Source: Tretioscincus oriximinensis
Taxonomy: Eukaryota; Chordata; Lepidosauria; Squamata; Gymnophthalmidae
DNA length: 64,000 nt
Direction of reading: 5' to 3'
Assembly (NCBI GenBank): GCA_022410635.1
Contig: JAJVDF010000001.1
Span: 10,709,722 to 10,773,721, forward strand
The notes below the pieces were generated by a model. The model saw only the letters and a list, made by a program, of their open reading frames with translations, was not told where the DNA came from and searched no databases. Shown piece after piece: positions 23,925 to 34,310 of this stretch (its first letter is position 1; the number at the start of each line of letters is the position of its first letter). Position numbers and translations under genes: made by a program.

Positions 23925-24551
23925 ATTTCAGAGAAATAGCCGTGTTAGTCTAGTACAGACCTGGGCATTGTACGGTCCCCGGGCCGCATACGGCCCTTTG
24001 ATTGGCTCTGACCGGCCCGTGTAACGTTAATTGGAGCGACAGGGGGGGCGGGGGGCGGGCTCCTCATAATGCATCCTCCCCTTCGCTCCTGCAGGCGNGG
24101 AAGCCGAGCAAAGTTCTCCCAACAAGCTCAAGAAATCCGAGCGCCGTGTGGGGTCCGCTGGGAGGGGGCGCTCGCGGGTCCCTTTCGCAGCCTCCTGCTG
24201 CCGCGCTGCTGCTAATTGGCCGCTACAAGCAAGAGCGCGAACCAAGTTCTTCTTCTGGGCCGGCTGGGCGGGCAGAGGGGGGAGCCCGGAATTTGGCCGG
24301 CCCTCCACAATATTTTCTGTTTCTCATGTGGCCCCATGGAAAAAATTAATTGCCCACCCCTGGTCTAGTAGAAAGTCCAGCAAAGGAACTAGCAGCACTT
24401 TGAGACTAATTTGAGAAAAGTGGTTGGCATAAGCTTTCGTAGACAGGTCTACTTCTTCAGATGCATCTGAAGAGCATCTGAAGAAGGAGACGTGTCTACG
24501 AAAGCTTATGTCACCCACTTTTCTNAAATTAGTCTCAAAGTGCTGCTAGCT
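23925..24551 (-). mobile_element. Palindromic retro-insertion, copy B, split by a hAT element
   Basis: Same family as copy A in reverse orientation: the asymmetric tail is at the left (23925-23955) and resumes after the nested hAT element at 24371. The palindromic arms occupy about 24377-24551, and AGCATCTGAAG text is repeated at the centre. The target duplication is 14 bp with one mismatch, CATAAGAAGCTTCA (23911-23924) against CATAAGAAACTTCA (24552-24565). Confidence 0.85.
23956..24362. mobile_element. hAT non-autonomous transposon, 407 bp, CpG-rich
   Basis: The left end CAGACCTGGGCATTG and the right end, read inward as CAGGGGTGGGCAATTAA, are hAT-type terminal inverted repeats. A perfect 8-bp target duplication GTCTAGTA lies at 23948-23955 and 24363-24370, inside the tail of copy B. 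The interior is very rich in CpG and G+C, unlike other elements in the window, and has no transposase frame. Confidence 0.93.
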
Positions 24552-24699
24552 CATAAGAAACTTCACTTAGTGAAAATTATTTTCTGTAGCTTTCAGCTGT
24601 CCTGCTTCTGTATGTGTTGAGAATGTCACAGTTATATTTGGCAGTTATATCTGGTATTCCCCCTAGATTATGGAGTTATCTACCCTCTGAGAACTACAC

Positions 24700-24812
24700 T
24701 ATCCATGTTTAGATATCTGGTGAAAATGCACTGTGTATTCCTGTTTTACTTATTTTTATGGTTTTTCTATTGTGATTCACCTTGAGACCTTTGCGTATAA
24801 ATAAATAAATTT
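24700..24812 (+). mobile_element. L2-like LINE 3' tail
   Basis: ATTGTGATTCACCTTGAGAC then TATAAATAAATAAAT, the common tail of L2 copies and family 1 SINEs in this window. Confidence 0.6.
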
Positions 24813-25338
24813 CCAATGTAGTGTTGGGATAATTTTGAATTTTAGCTCAAGTCTGGTGGCATCTCAAGAAAGAACAAAAACTGAATTATTTTGTTGCTGT
24901 TGTGTGTTGTTAGCATACAGATATCTTCACAGTTTCCTTGGTAGACAGAATCAGGTATTTTTCTCTTCCAAGAAGGGGCTGAAGTTCGAACCTGCACTCT
25001 TCTGCATCTCTGCGGTGGCTGTTACACTGAGTTGTGGCTATTTTCCTAAGTTTTTTTTTAGTTGTATGCAAAAACACAGTATGTCCATAAATGATTACTC
25101 AGATTTCAGCTGATTATATTACAAATAAAATTTACAGGGTATTTTTTCTTACACTTAAATCTGAGCAGTCATCAAGTCCCTATGCTGGTGTTGGTTGCTG
25201 CTAACTCAATGTGTGATGTGGCCCAATTGGGTGGCCATGTGACTGAATGTTGTTTGGATGTTTTGTAGGATACTAGGGATACCCAGAATGAAATTTATTC
25301 AATATGTTAAGTGTGGTTCATAACATATTAATGTTTAG

Positions 25339-25542
25339 CAAAGGGGCCAGTAGCACTTTGAAACTAACAGAAGAAAAGTGGGTGGCATAAGCTTTTGTAG
25401 ACACATCTACTTCTTCAGATGCTTCTTTTTCAAGTAGACATGTCTATGAAAGCTTATGCCACCCACTTTTCTTCTGTTAGTCTCAAAGTGCTACTGGCCC
25501 CTTTGCTGGACTTTCTACTGGACTAACACGGCTATTTCTCTG
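25339..25542 (+). mobile_element. Palindromic retro-insertion, copy C
   Basis: Same arms and tail as copy A, with a perfect 14-bp target duplication ATATTAATGTTTAG (25325-25338 and 25543-25556). Arms have diverged at the centre (TGCTTCTTTTTC). Confidence 0.9.
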
Positions 25543-25555
25543 ATATTAATGTTTA

Positions 25556-25796
25556 GTGTAAAGTTAGAGTGCTTGACTCTTATCTGGTAGTTTCCGGGTT
25601 CAATTCCACAGTNCTTCCTGAAGTCAGCTGGGTGATCTTGGGTCAATCACAGTTCTTTAGAACTTTCTCAGCCTTCCTAGTTCACAAGAGTGTCTGTTGT
25701 GGAGAAAGCAACAAAAAGCTATGTTGCTGGCCACCATGAGACCTTTGGGTATAGGGTGAGATAAAAGTATAAATTTAATAAATAAACAAACAAATA
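25556..25796 (+). mobile_element. tRNA-headed SINE (family 1)
   Basis: Sense copy: damaged tRNA-like head, B-box-like GGGTTCAATTCC, body TGTTGTGGAGAAAGCAACAA, and tail GAGACCTTTGGGTATAGGGT ending in AATAAATAAACAAACAAA. It directly abuts copy C of the palindromic family. Confidence 0.85.
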
Positions 25797-26009
25797 TTTC
25801 ATACGTTTTTATGTGTTTATTTACATATTGTTTCCATTTTATTACAACTATTAGAGAGTTAAAACATTATTATTAGGAAATCCTATTTTAACACCCTGTA
25901 TGTATATTTAATCACTGGATTAAATAAAAACCATATGTTAAAATTTTTGTTAAGAGCATCATTAAATGTCTTTAAAATAACATAATGGCCCCATGTATGT
26001 TTTATTCCA

Positions 26010-27085
26010 GCTTCACATTCAAGATATTCATAAACGATCTGGCTGCCGAGGTAAATAGTGAAGTAGCCAAGTTCGCTGTTGATAAATGGATGGTTCTCTG
26101 GGTGGAAAGAGGTAAGAAGTGGAGTACTCCAGAGGTCCGTACTGGGACCTTTGCTTTTCAATATATTCATAAACGATCTGGATGCCGAGGTATATAGTGA
26201 AGTAGCCAAGTTCATTGACGACACTAAACTGTTCAGGGTAGTCAATTTCAGAGAAACTGTTCAGGGTAGTGAAAACTGAAAATGACTGTAAGGCACTCCA
26301 GAGTGATCTACTGAAATTGGGTGAGTGGGCATCAAAGTGGCAAATGCACTTCAATTTAAGCAAGTGCAAAGTCATGCACATTGGGGCAAAGAATCCCAAT
26401 TACTCCTACCAACCGATGGAAACAAAGCTTTCTATGATCGAGCAAAGATCTTTGGGTGTTGGTGGATAATTCAATTAAGATGTCAACCCACTATGCAGCA
26501 GCAGCAAAAAAGGCAAATTCCACGTTGGGGATAATTAGGAAAGGAATAGAAAACAAGTCAGCAAATATTGTTTTGCCTCTTTATAAATCTGTGGTGAGGC
26601 CACATTTGGAATACTGTNTTCATTTCTGGTCACGACATCTCAAGAGGGATATTATGGAACTAGAGAAGGTGCAGAAAAGGACAACAAAAATGATCAAGGA
26701 TCTGAAGCACCTCCCCTATGAGGCTCCCTCTGGGGCTCTTGAGCCTTGAAAGGCGACGTTTGATAGGTGATCTGAATGAAGTGTACAAAATCATGCATGG
26801 GATGGATAGGGTGAATAGAGAAAAAATGTTTTCTCTATCACACAACACAAGGACCAGAGGGTACTAGGATGGATGTCTGGATGGTGCTTCCNGGATGGAG
26901 CAACAGGTAGTATTCCTGAAATGCTGTTTGCAGGGAGTCATGAAAAGGTGCATATTTTGCTTTCCTCTGTTCGGACTGCCCAGGAACATCTGGTGGGCCT
27001 CTGTGTGACACAGAATGCTGGACTAGATGGGCTCTGGCCTGATCCAGTATGGCTCTTCTTATGTTTTTATGTTCTAAGATGGAAA
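26010..27085 (+). pseudogene. CR1 LINE with broken RT ORF and intact 3' end
   Basis: Longest sense CR1 in the window. It contains the RT segment SVLGPLLFNIFINDLDAEV then FIDDTKLF (catalytic-site region; FADDTK in the better copy at 34069-34086), the thumb-side text STLGIIRKGIENKSANIVLP and YKSVVRPHLEYC, then the 3' UTR and octamer tail ending at 27085. The frame is broken by frameshifts and by an internal duplication of 51 bases (26024-26074 and 26163-26213). Not functional. Confidence 0.9.
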
Positions 27086-28069
27086 ATAACATCAGCAAAG
27101 TGAAACAATTTGCACTTTTACCGGGGAGCAATCCAAACTGTTAACAGGAACAGAACACTATTCTCCAACCACTCCAAAAACAGACTTTAAATTACCTGCA
27201 GGAACTCTGATTGCTATATTCTAGATTTTTTATGTTTTATATGCCTAGTGCACCCCCCTCTTCTTGGCTGAATGAAATAATGTTTTTTCAACTTACACCT
27301 GTAGTGGCAAAACCAGGCATGTAGAACACAGACATTCAAGAATACAATATTCACACTTCCCGTTTCTTGGTTTTGGAACAGGAATGCTGAGATGTGCAAA
27401 AGACTGGAAACATTCCTCCCCAGCTGTGATAATAGTTCTCGGCAACCATTTCTTGATGGTGAAAAAGCCCTGACATGTCATATTCTATTTTATCTAATCT
27501 AAAGGCGATTTTTTCTAAATTAGATAATTGTGAAAAAATAGCTTGTTGCTTTATTGCTGTAGACTGAATTAGAATTAAAGTTTAGGTATAGATGCACCCC
27601 ACTATTTTGCAANTTGAACTGAATATATAGTAGGACTTAGAATAATTGAAATTGAGATAAAAAATAGTGAGAATCTATTGCAAAGGTCCAGTATCTGCCT
27701 TGACAGGGCAGGTCAGTTGCTGTGCTGTTGCATGGCAAGCAATAAAAAAGGAATGAATAATCTTGCAAACTAATCTACTCCACATTCAGAACTTTGCGCC
27801 ATCAGTAGGNTGCCCTTAGGTTCAGGTAAACTCCCTTTTATTGAAACATGAACCCACTGGCTTGTATCCGGCTCTAGAAAAAACTAATAATCTTTGCAAT
27901 AGTCTCTTACATATATAAAAAAGGCCACTGAAGTCTCACCCTGGGTAGGTGATTCCAATTTTGAACTAGGAGAGCCTCACTCTAGCTTCACTACAAATAG
28001 ACCAGCAGTGTAGGTTGTGGTGATGGTTTGTGTTCTTTCATGCCAGTGGAGGACAAAGATCTACAACTG

Positions 28070-28205
28070 TGGTTCTCAAATTGTGATTCTCCAGATGTTC
28101 CTGAGCTACTTCCCAGCATCCAGTCTCAGCATTCCACTGGGGCTGGCGCGGAATGCTCAGAATAGAGAATTGTTGGGAACAATTGTTCAGGAATGTCTGT
28201 CTGTG
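28070..28205. mobile_element. Decayed hAT foldback MITE (family of 10881 and 56670)
   Basis: TTCTCCAGATGTTCCTGAGC on the left and GGGAACAATTGTTCAGGAAT on the right resemble the arms of the 157-bp elements. Ends and target duplication are lost. Confidence 0.6.
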
Positions 28206-28521
28206 ATGGTCACTAGCCTGCATGGCTTTAAGAAGGGGTTGGANAAATTCATGCAGNACTAAATGGTATCACATCCAGGTGGGGGAGCTGGAGTGGTCAG
28301 AACATCTTAACAATGGAAATCTTGCACCCTGACTCTATGACATCATTCCCTTGCCCTGTGTAAATGGGATGTGCTAACGATTAGAAGCTTTTCCTATGAT
28401 CCTGTGGTCCGTTTCTGCTATCATGGTCTGAGAGACCAGTCATTTGGCTTCTGTGGCTTGGGAATATAACAAAACATTGGAGCGTGTACATACTGGTGAA
28501 AGCCTTTCTTGTGTTCTATAG

Positions 28522-28677
28522 GAAGATTGTGCCCTAGTATGGATTAGAAGATTAAGACCAATTTCTAAGCTATGGAGACACGAGGATCTGTGATCTTCAA
28601 CATGCAAGAGACTCAAACACTGCCTGTGGAAAATAGCTCAAACCCTGCCAATGGGAACACAGAACAGCTTGAATCAG
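28522..28677 (+). CDS. SFMBT2: SFMBT2 exon 2: 5' UTR end plus start codon, residues 1-35
   Basis: Coding starts at ATG 28572-28574 (G at -3 and G at +4). The 50 preceding bases are 5' UTR after a pyrimidine-rich acceptor ending TATAG at 28521. The 35 whole codons encode the N-terminal tail: METRGS at the start, the second methionine in NMQE at residues 10-13, and NPANGN near 24-29. This mirrors the human N-terminus, which also has a start Met followed about ten residues later by NMQ. The donor is CAG|GTGGGT and the exon ends in phase 1, so codon 36 is completed by exon 3. No domain is recognised here; the segment is acidic and polar and probably disordered. The acceptor position is less certain than the coding part. 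Confidence 0.93.
28539..28547 (+). promoter_or_regulatory. SFMBT2: Minimal upstream ORF (ATG GAT TAG) in SFMBT2 5' UTR
   Basis: In the 5' UTR part of exon 2 an ATG at 28539 has A at -3 and G at +4, the strong initiation context. It is followed by one codon and a stop, leaving 24 bases to the main start at 28572. Such minimal uORFs usually lower translation of the main frame. It counts only if exon 2 begins at or before 28538, as the acceptor at 28521 implies. Confidence 0.5.
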
Positions 28678-29971
28678 GTGGGTTTAAGCTTCCAAGCTAT
28701 ATGCTCCATTGGCTGGCAACTCCCATAGGCTTGGGGCATCAGAAATCAAAGCCATTTTCAAACTTGGCATGGGGTGGGAATGATCCAGTTGAAGCTGTTG
28801 TAGCTGGAATGACTACAGACTGGAACAATCCTTCTGACCCAGAAAAAAGCCATCTACACTTGGATAGCCTGTTAGAAAGGTCCATGTTGTTCTCTCCCTT
28901 TCCACCGCACTTCTAAGCCTAATGTGAGGCCCCTTGATAACCTGGAATGAAAGTTTCTGAACTCAGAGCCCTAGGGGAATCCATTTTGACAGAGCAATTT
29001 GATACATCACTGAAATTGTTCCCCTTTCTACACCAGCCACACCCTTGTACACACCACCTTGGTNCAGTCCAGTATCCCCTAGAGTACTGGTAGACCTTTT
29101 AAAATAAAAATGAAAAGCTATTATGGGATTGGAAAGGACAGAATCAGCTTATGGACACCTTGAAGCCAGCCAAATGCAGACGACAATCGGCTCACTGACT
29201 TTCAAAGGACAGCCAAACACAGGAAAAACAACAAAAGAAATATGACGGATTATTTATCCATTTATCTGACTAGATCAGTTTTGGTAAATCTAGATTAGCT
29301 TGATCGAAGTTAGCTGTAGCAACATGCTATGATGCAGATGAAAAGTTCCTAATCCGCACCACATGATGAGCCTCTGGGTTTTAATTTCCCCACTTCCCTG
29401 TGAACCAAAGACAGGCTGGCTAGTTCTGTATTGTCTTTGAAGCAGCAGGTATCGTTCCCCAACAGAGAGGCTTTGAAGTGGATGCAAAGGTCAGTTTCCA
29501 TATTGTCCAAACAGCACATGNCTTTTATAAGGCTTTTAGCCTAGATCTGTTCCAGAGCACCATTAATCCCTTGCAGACAGGGTAATGTACTGTAAACAGG
29601 AACTGCTGAGAAACTGCTGTCCCGCCCCTATTTTTTTAGATGTGGTTGTTTTTAATATGTTAATTGTGTTAACTGAGACCTTCAGGTATAGGGTGGTATA
29701 AAAATGTAAATAAAAATAAATAAATAAAATTATTGAATACAGACAGTGTAGACTTGTGAGTTCCTTAAAGCAAATTAGCAAGATTGTGTATAAGGGTTGT
29801 GTTGCAAGATTCTGGGAATCCCCAGTGAGCCAATCATGTATGATGNTTGCCAAATATGCATGTGATTGCTGTTCACATCTGGCAAGAAGAGNGTGGCAAG
29901 AAGTAATCGCAAGGTATTGTTAGGATGCCCACAGAGGAGACATAATTTTCTTTCTTTTGCTTTCCAAGTAG
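28678..29971 (+). other. SFMBT2: SFMBT2 intron 2
   Basis: 1.3 kb. Contains a degenerate dispersed repeat at about 29265-29500, also seen near 3430 and 36970, and an L2-like tail at 29655-29735 (GAGACCTTCAGGTATAGGGT, then AATAAATAAATAAA). Confidence 0.7.
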
Positions 29972-30066
29972 CCGAAAGTTCTGATTTTGAAGATACTGAC
30001 TTCAACTGGGATGAATATCTGGAAGAGTCAGGATCTATTGCTGCCCCTCACACTTCATTTAAGCAT
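29972..30066 (+). CDS. SFMBT2: SFMBT2 exon 3: residues 36-67, lead into MBT repeat 1
   Basis: Acceptor TTTCCAAGTAG|CC and donor CAT|GTATGT are canonical. Two bases complete codon 36 and 31 codons follow, ending in phase 0. The peptide contains the acidic patch SSDFEDTD, then FNWDEYLEE and AAPHTSFKH (residues 46-67). This is the W-x-x-YL arm that precedes each MBT barrel in the family and packs against the neighbouring repeat. Apart from the acidic patch it is nearly identical to the human protein as I recall it. Confidence 0.97.
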
Positions 30067-30964
30067 GTATGTATTTTGTAACTAAAGACAAAAAGTTTTA
30101 GAAAAGGAAAAAAAAGCTGGGGAGGAATGAGGGACATTNTAACTTGCAAATTAGCCTCTGTGTTATAATTGTGATTTTTAACAGNCTCGCTTCCTTCCCA
30201 TTTTTGTTTTCTTGTCATCAGTGGGTAAAAAAGGACAAATTAAACGTTTGAATATAAATTTAAAATGTTAAACTTTTTTNAAAAAAAGCAAGCTATAAGT
30301 AAGGCTGCCTCTAGACTGTTCCCAAGTTTATTACTGTTTATTGATATTCTGAAAAAGTAATTCTGGTCTAATAGTTTATTTCTCAGTTGACAAACAACAG
30401 TCTAGCATAGAGATGGGCAAGAACAAAGTGCATGGTTGCTATCCAATCATATGTATATGGAGCAGATAATTCCAGACATATTTTCAAAGGTGTTGTTGCC
30501 TTTGATACCATTTTCCTTCTGTGCGTCAATATATTCTTTGTGTTCATTCAAACCTTTCTCTTGCCATGACACCTCCCTTTCTATAAATCCTGATTTATTC
30601 AATTTACCAATAGATGAAGATCTTTGTTTTCCTTTCTCTGGAGGGCCATAATTTGAATTCTCTTGTAATATAACCTGACTAGCCTAGCAATAATGGGAAA
30701 AGCTGACTTGCCTTGCTGGACAGGATGGAGTAGTATCTATCATATACCTTAAGACAAAATGGATAACTTGGATTTTTTGGATCCAGTTAGAATCCATATA
30801 TTGTGTGTGTTTTTCTAGATTACGGTAAGAAAAGTAACTCNATTACTGTCAGCTAAGTAACATTTCGGGGATTCCAGTTTGACCACCATGGTGCTAAATG
30901 AACTTTGTGTGTTTTTTGTTTTTCATTACTAGTAAGCAATATTATTCCTTCCCTATTCTGCAAG
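30067..30964 (+). other. SFMBT2: SFMBT2 intron 3
   Basis: 0.9 kb of A+T-rich DNA with no recognised repeat or RNA gene. Confidence 0.8.
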
Positions 30965-31205
30965 GTTGAAACCAGTCTTCAGAGCAGCTTCCAACCTGGA
31001 ATGAAGCTAGAGGTGGCCAACAAGCACAATCCAGACTCTTATTGGGTGGCAACCATCATAACCACATGTGGTCAGCTTTTGCTGTTGAGGTACTGTGGAT
31101 ATGAAGATGACCGCAAAGCTGATTTCTGGTGTGATGTGATGACAGCAGATCTCCATCCAGTGGGATGGTGCACCCAGAACAACAAGTTGCTGATACCTCC
31201 CAATG
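30965..31205 (+). CDS. SFMBT2: SFMBT2 exon 4: residues 68-147, MBT repeat 1 core
   Basis: This exon carries the whole beta-barrel core of MBT repeat 1. Landmarks are [12 protein letters not shown] (76-87), YWVATII (93-99), [12 protein letters not shown] (105-116), ADFWCD (119-124) and [11 protein letters not shown] (130-140), closing at PP 145-146. Acceptor TTCTGCAAG|GTT and donor AATG|GTGAGT place the exon in phase 0 in and phase 1 out. MBT repeats bind low-methylated lysines through an aromatic cage. FW at 121-122 lies at the usual cage segment, but I cannot judge from sequence whether this repeat binds ligand. Differences from human are conservative. Confidence 0.98.
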
Positions 31206-31504
31206 GTGAGTGAATCCTAGCAGTTATTATTATCTCAAACTGCAAGGCCTTCTGTTTCAACTTCTATAGATACAACTGTTTGCACATGTTCTACCCCATA
31301 TTTGATTTTGAATTCAAGAAGGATCAGAGATCCCAGCATACAGAACACTGCAGTTCTATCTTTATCTCCAGGTGTGGCTGAGTGGAACATAATACGAAAC
31401 TGGAGATAAATCCTGCCAAGCAAGAAGACAGTGCTAGGTCAGAGTGGATGATAGCACAGAAGGAAATTTCTCTTATTCGCTATGGTTGCACACTACAATT
31501 TAGT

Positions 31505-31957
31505 CCAGCAAGGGGGCTTGTAGCACTTGGAGATCAACAAGAGAAAGGGAGAGAAGAGACCCGTCTACTTCTTCAGATGCTAAGAGANTTAACAGAGGCA
31601 ATGGTTTCCTGGCCCACTATATAGTTTTATAATACCAATTAACTGTTTGATTGATGCACAATCAGCCAGATGCATCTTACTCCCCAGGCATTTTTCTCTA
31701 CTTGAGAGAATTAACTTCAACCATTTAGCGGTTTTTCTCACCTATAACTAATCCCATATCACATTTACATGTCCTTTGTCATCTCCCCCACACAGTTTCC
31801 TATAAAGTCTGTTCCTGACATTTGTCCCTTAGCATCTGAAGAAGTAGATGTGTCTACGAAAGCTCATATCATTTACCTTTCTCTTGTGAGTCTCCAAGTG
31901 CTACAAACCCCCTTGTTGGCGTTTCTACTAAGACTAACACAACTATTTATCTGAAAT
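31505..31957 (+). mobile_element. Palindromic retro-insertion, copy D with 240-base unique centre
   Basis: Arms match copies A-C, but here they are separated by about 240 bases of unique sequence (about 31590-31829). The asymmetric tail (AGACTAACACAACTATTTAT) is at the right end. A perfect 15-bp target duplication ACACTACAATTTAGT lies at 31490-31504 and 31958-31972. This copy is probably closest to the original element. Confidence 0.9.
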
Positions 31958-33059
31958 ACACTACAATTTAGTTCATCTCAGGGTTTGTGTGTGTATGTAC
32001 TGAAGATTTTCAGTATCAAACAATCTGGCCATATCCTTACCACTGCTGCAGAGTTGGGGGAACCACAGGAGAACAAAGATAGTTGTGGGAACCATAATTT
32101 AGTCTTACTATCCATTCTCCCTCATGGTTTCCTTGGCCTTCTACGGCTCCCCACTGCCTCAGTCTGCTCCTTTCCACTTATGTTGGTTCTTCCCAGCCTT
32201 CTCATAATTATCATTTCACACCTTTGGGTAGGGCTGGATACAGCTACTCCCACTCCCATACTGCGTATTTCCTACTATGCTGACAAGCTTACCTTTCACC
32301 AAATGGAAACTATCGTTGGCAGCGATGGTGGAAGTGTAGGCAGACTGTTCAATGCCAAAAACAGTTTTAGCTACTACACTGCCTATCCCTGAGAGGGATT
32401 AAATTGTAGCATATGATCCAGCCACTGAATCAGACCTTTGTTCTGCCTTCCTCATCAGCCATTTATATGCAATATGANTACTTAGAGGAACGACTGCTCT
32501 CAAACCACCTGAGGTATTGCTAGGATAGAGAATGTCCCTTGATCAAAATTCTGCTCNTTATTACCTCATTCTGTGGATGATTTTTCTGACCTCTATCAGC
32601 ATTTCTTTTTTGACTTGGGCTGCGTCCAGACAGGGTCAATAATCTCCTTGAAATTGTTTTTTTTTTTTTTTTGGTTACATTTGCCTCATCAGGTTGTTAT
32701 ATAAGCTGGCAGACTGCGGATTTTAAAGCTGATTATCAGAATCTTGTGCTATTTTTATTCTTGTTACACTTTATGATGCTTCATTGGAAGTGTTCTTAAA
32801 ATGTTTTAAAGTTCAACAACAGGGCTTATAAAGCCTTCAGTGCAATACTAAACAATGGGTGAATGAAGAAATTAAGGATTTTTTTGCATTTCTGTAAGCC
32901 CAAATGTGGAGTTTACATCATACAAGAGAAATGCCAGTTGATAAATTAGCCTTTTTTACATTTATCTTCAGAGAATGGTATCTGGGAACCATCCCCATCC
33001 ACTGGCTGTGGCAGAATATTTCCTGCAGGCAGAAGCATTCTGCTCCTAGCTCAAGAGTA

Positions 33060-33175
33060 GGAAGTGTAAATGCTGCATTCTGTAGCCTTTCTGTGTTCTA
33101 CATACCTACTTATCTAATTGCAATCTCTTGCTTTCAAATAGCTGGGTTGGCTACAGCTGAGGGCTCTCACATAAG
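33060..33175 (-). mobile_element. tRNA-headed SINE (family 2) fragment, antisense
   Basis: Matches the mid-part of the copies at 5922 and 51263 (TTGCAATCTCTTGC-type text, AGCTGGGTTGGCTA). Truncated by the CR1 that follows. Confidence 0.6.
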
Positions 33176-34310
33176 AACATAAGAAACATAAGAACATAAG
33201 AACATAAGAAGAGCCATACTGGATCAGGCCACAGCCCATCGAGTCCAGTATTCTGTGTCACACAGAGGCCCACCAGATGCACCTGGGCAGTCCAAACAGA
33301 GGAAAGCAAAATATGCTGCTCCTGTTCGTGACTCCCTGCAAATGGTATTTCAACAGTCCTGCCTGTTGCTCCATCCCGGAGGCTACATCCAGACAACTAT
33401 CTTAGTATCCATTTATACCCTTAGTGTCCATAAACCTGTCTAGTCCTGTCTTGAAACTATCCAAGCTGTTAGCTACCACTACCTCTTCAGGAAGTAAATT
33501 CCACAGGNNNNNNNNNNNNNNNNNNNNNNNNNNNNNNNNNNNNNNNNNNNNNNNNNNNNNNNNNNNNNNNNNNNNNNNNNNNNNNNNNNNNNNNNNNNNN
33601 NNNNNNNNNNNNNNNNNNNNNNNNNNNNNNNNNNNNNNNNNNNNNNNNNNNNNNNNNNNNNNNNNNNNNNNNNNNNNNNNNNNNNNNNNNNNNNNNNNNN
33701 NNNNNNNNNNNNNNNNNNNNNNNNNNNNNNNNNNNNNNNNNNNNNNNNNNNNNNNNNNNNNNNNNNNNNNNNNNNNNNNNNNNNNNNNNNNNNNNNNNNN
33801 NNNNNNNNNNNNNNNNNNNNNNNNNNNNNNNNNNNNNNNNNNNNNNNNNNNNNNNNNNNNNNNNNNNNNNNNNNNNNNNNNNNNNNNNNNNNNNNNNNNN
33901 NNNNNNNNNNNNNNNNNNNNNNNNNNNNNNNNNNNNNNNNNNNNNNNNNNNNNNNNNNNNNNNNNNNNNNNNNNNNNNNNNNNNNNNNNNNNNNNNNNNN
34001 NNNNNNNNNNNNNNNNNNNNNNTCTGGAGTGCCTTACAATCATTTTCAGTTTTCACTACCCTGAACAGTTTAGTGTCGTCAGCAAACTTGGCTACTTCAC
34101 TATTTACCTCGGCATCCAGATCATTTATAAATATATTGAAAAGCAAGGGTCCCAGTACAGATCCCTGGGGTACCCCACTTCTTACCTCTTTCCACTCAGA
34201 GAACTGTCCATTTAATACTACCCTCTGTTTTCTATCTTTTAGCCAGTTTCCAATCCAGGACAAATCACCTCTCTCCATGGCTAACTACAGGGCCTCGAGA
34301 ATGGGTCTCT
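33172..34310 (-). pseudogene. CR1 LINE, antisense, with RT core; spans assembly gap
   Basis: The 3' octamer tail (four ACATAAGA units) is at the left and the RT core at the right. The minus strand reads PQGSVLGPLLFNIFINDLD and then FADDTKLF with the catalytic motif intact (34069-34086), followed by KTENDCKALQ. The run of N at 33508-34022 replaces the middle. The gap is roughly the size expected for the missing CR1 segment, so this is one insertion. It is 5'-truncated; no endonuclease domain is seen. Confidence 0.9.
33508..34022. other. Assembly gap (N)
   Basis: 515 N bases inside a CR1 copy; long X runs in overlapping frames are artefacts of this. Confidence 1.

Larger units (their letters stand above)
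21792..28521 (+). other. SFMBT2: SFMBT2 intron 1
   Basis: Runs from the exon 1 donor to the exon 2 acceptor. It holds the downstream half of the CpG island, two palindromic retro-insertions (one with a nested hAT element), a SINE, L2 and CR1 pieces including a partial RT frame, and a decayed hAT foldback element. The stretches 22830-23820 and 27090-28050 show no recognised element apart from island DNA in the first. Confidence 0.6.

Noticed and set aside
28572..28916. 114-codon frame starting at the SFMBT2 ATG
   Set aside because: Only the first 35 codons are exon; the rest reads through the donor at 28678 into intron 2.
33402..34278. Open frames of 213-263 codons
   Set aside because: Most of each frame is the run of N. 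Only the right end is real sequence, and it belongs to an antisense CR1 RT.
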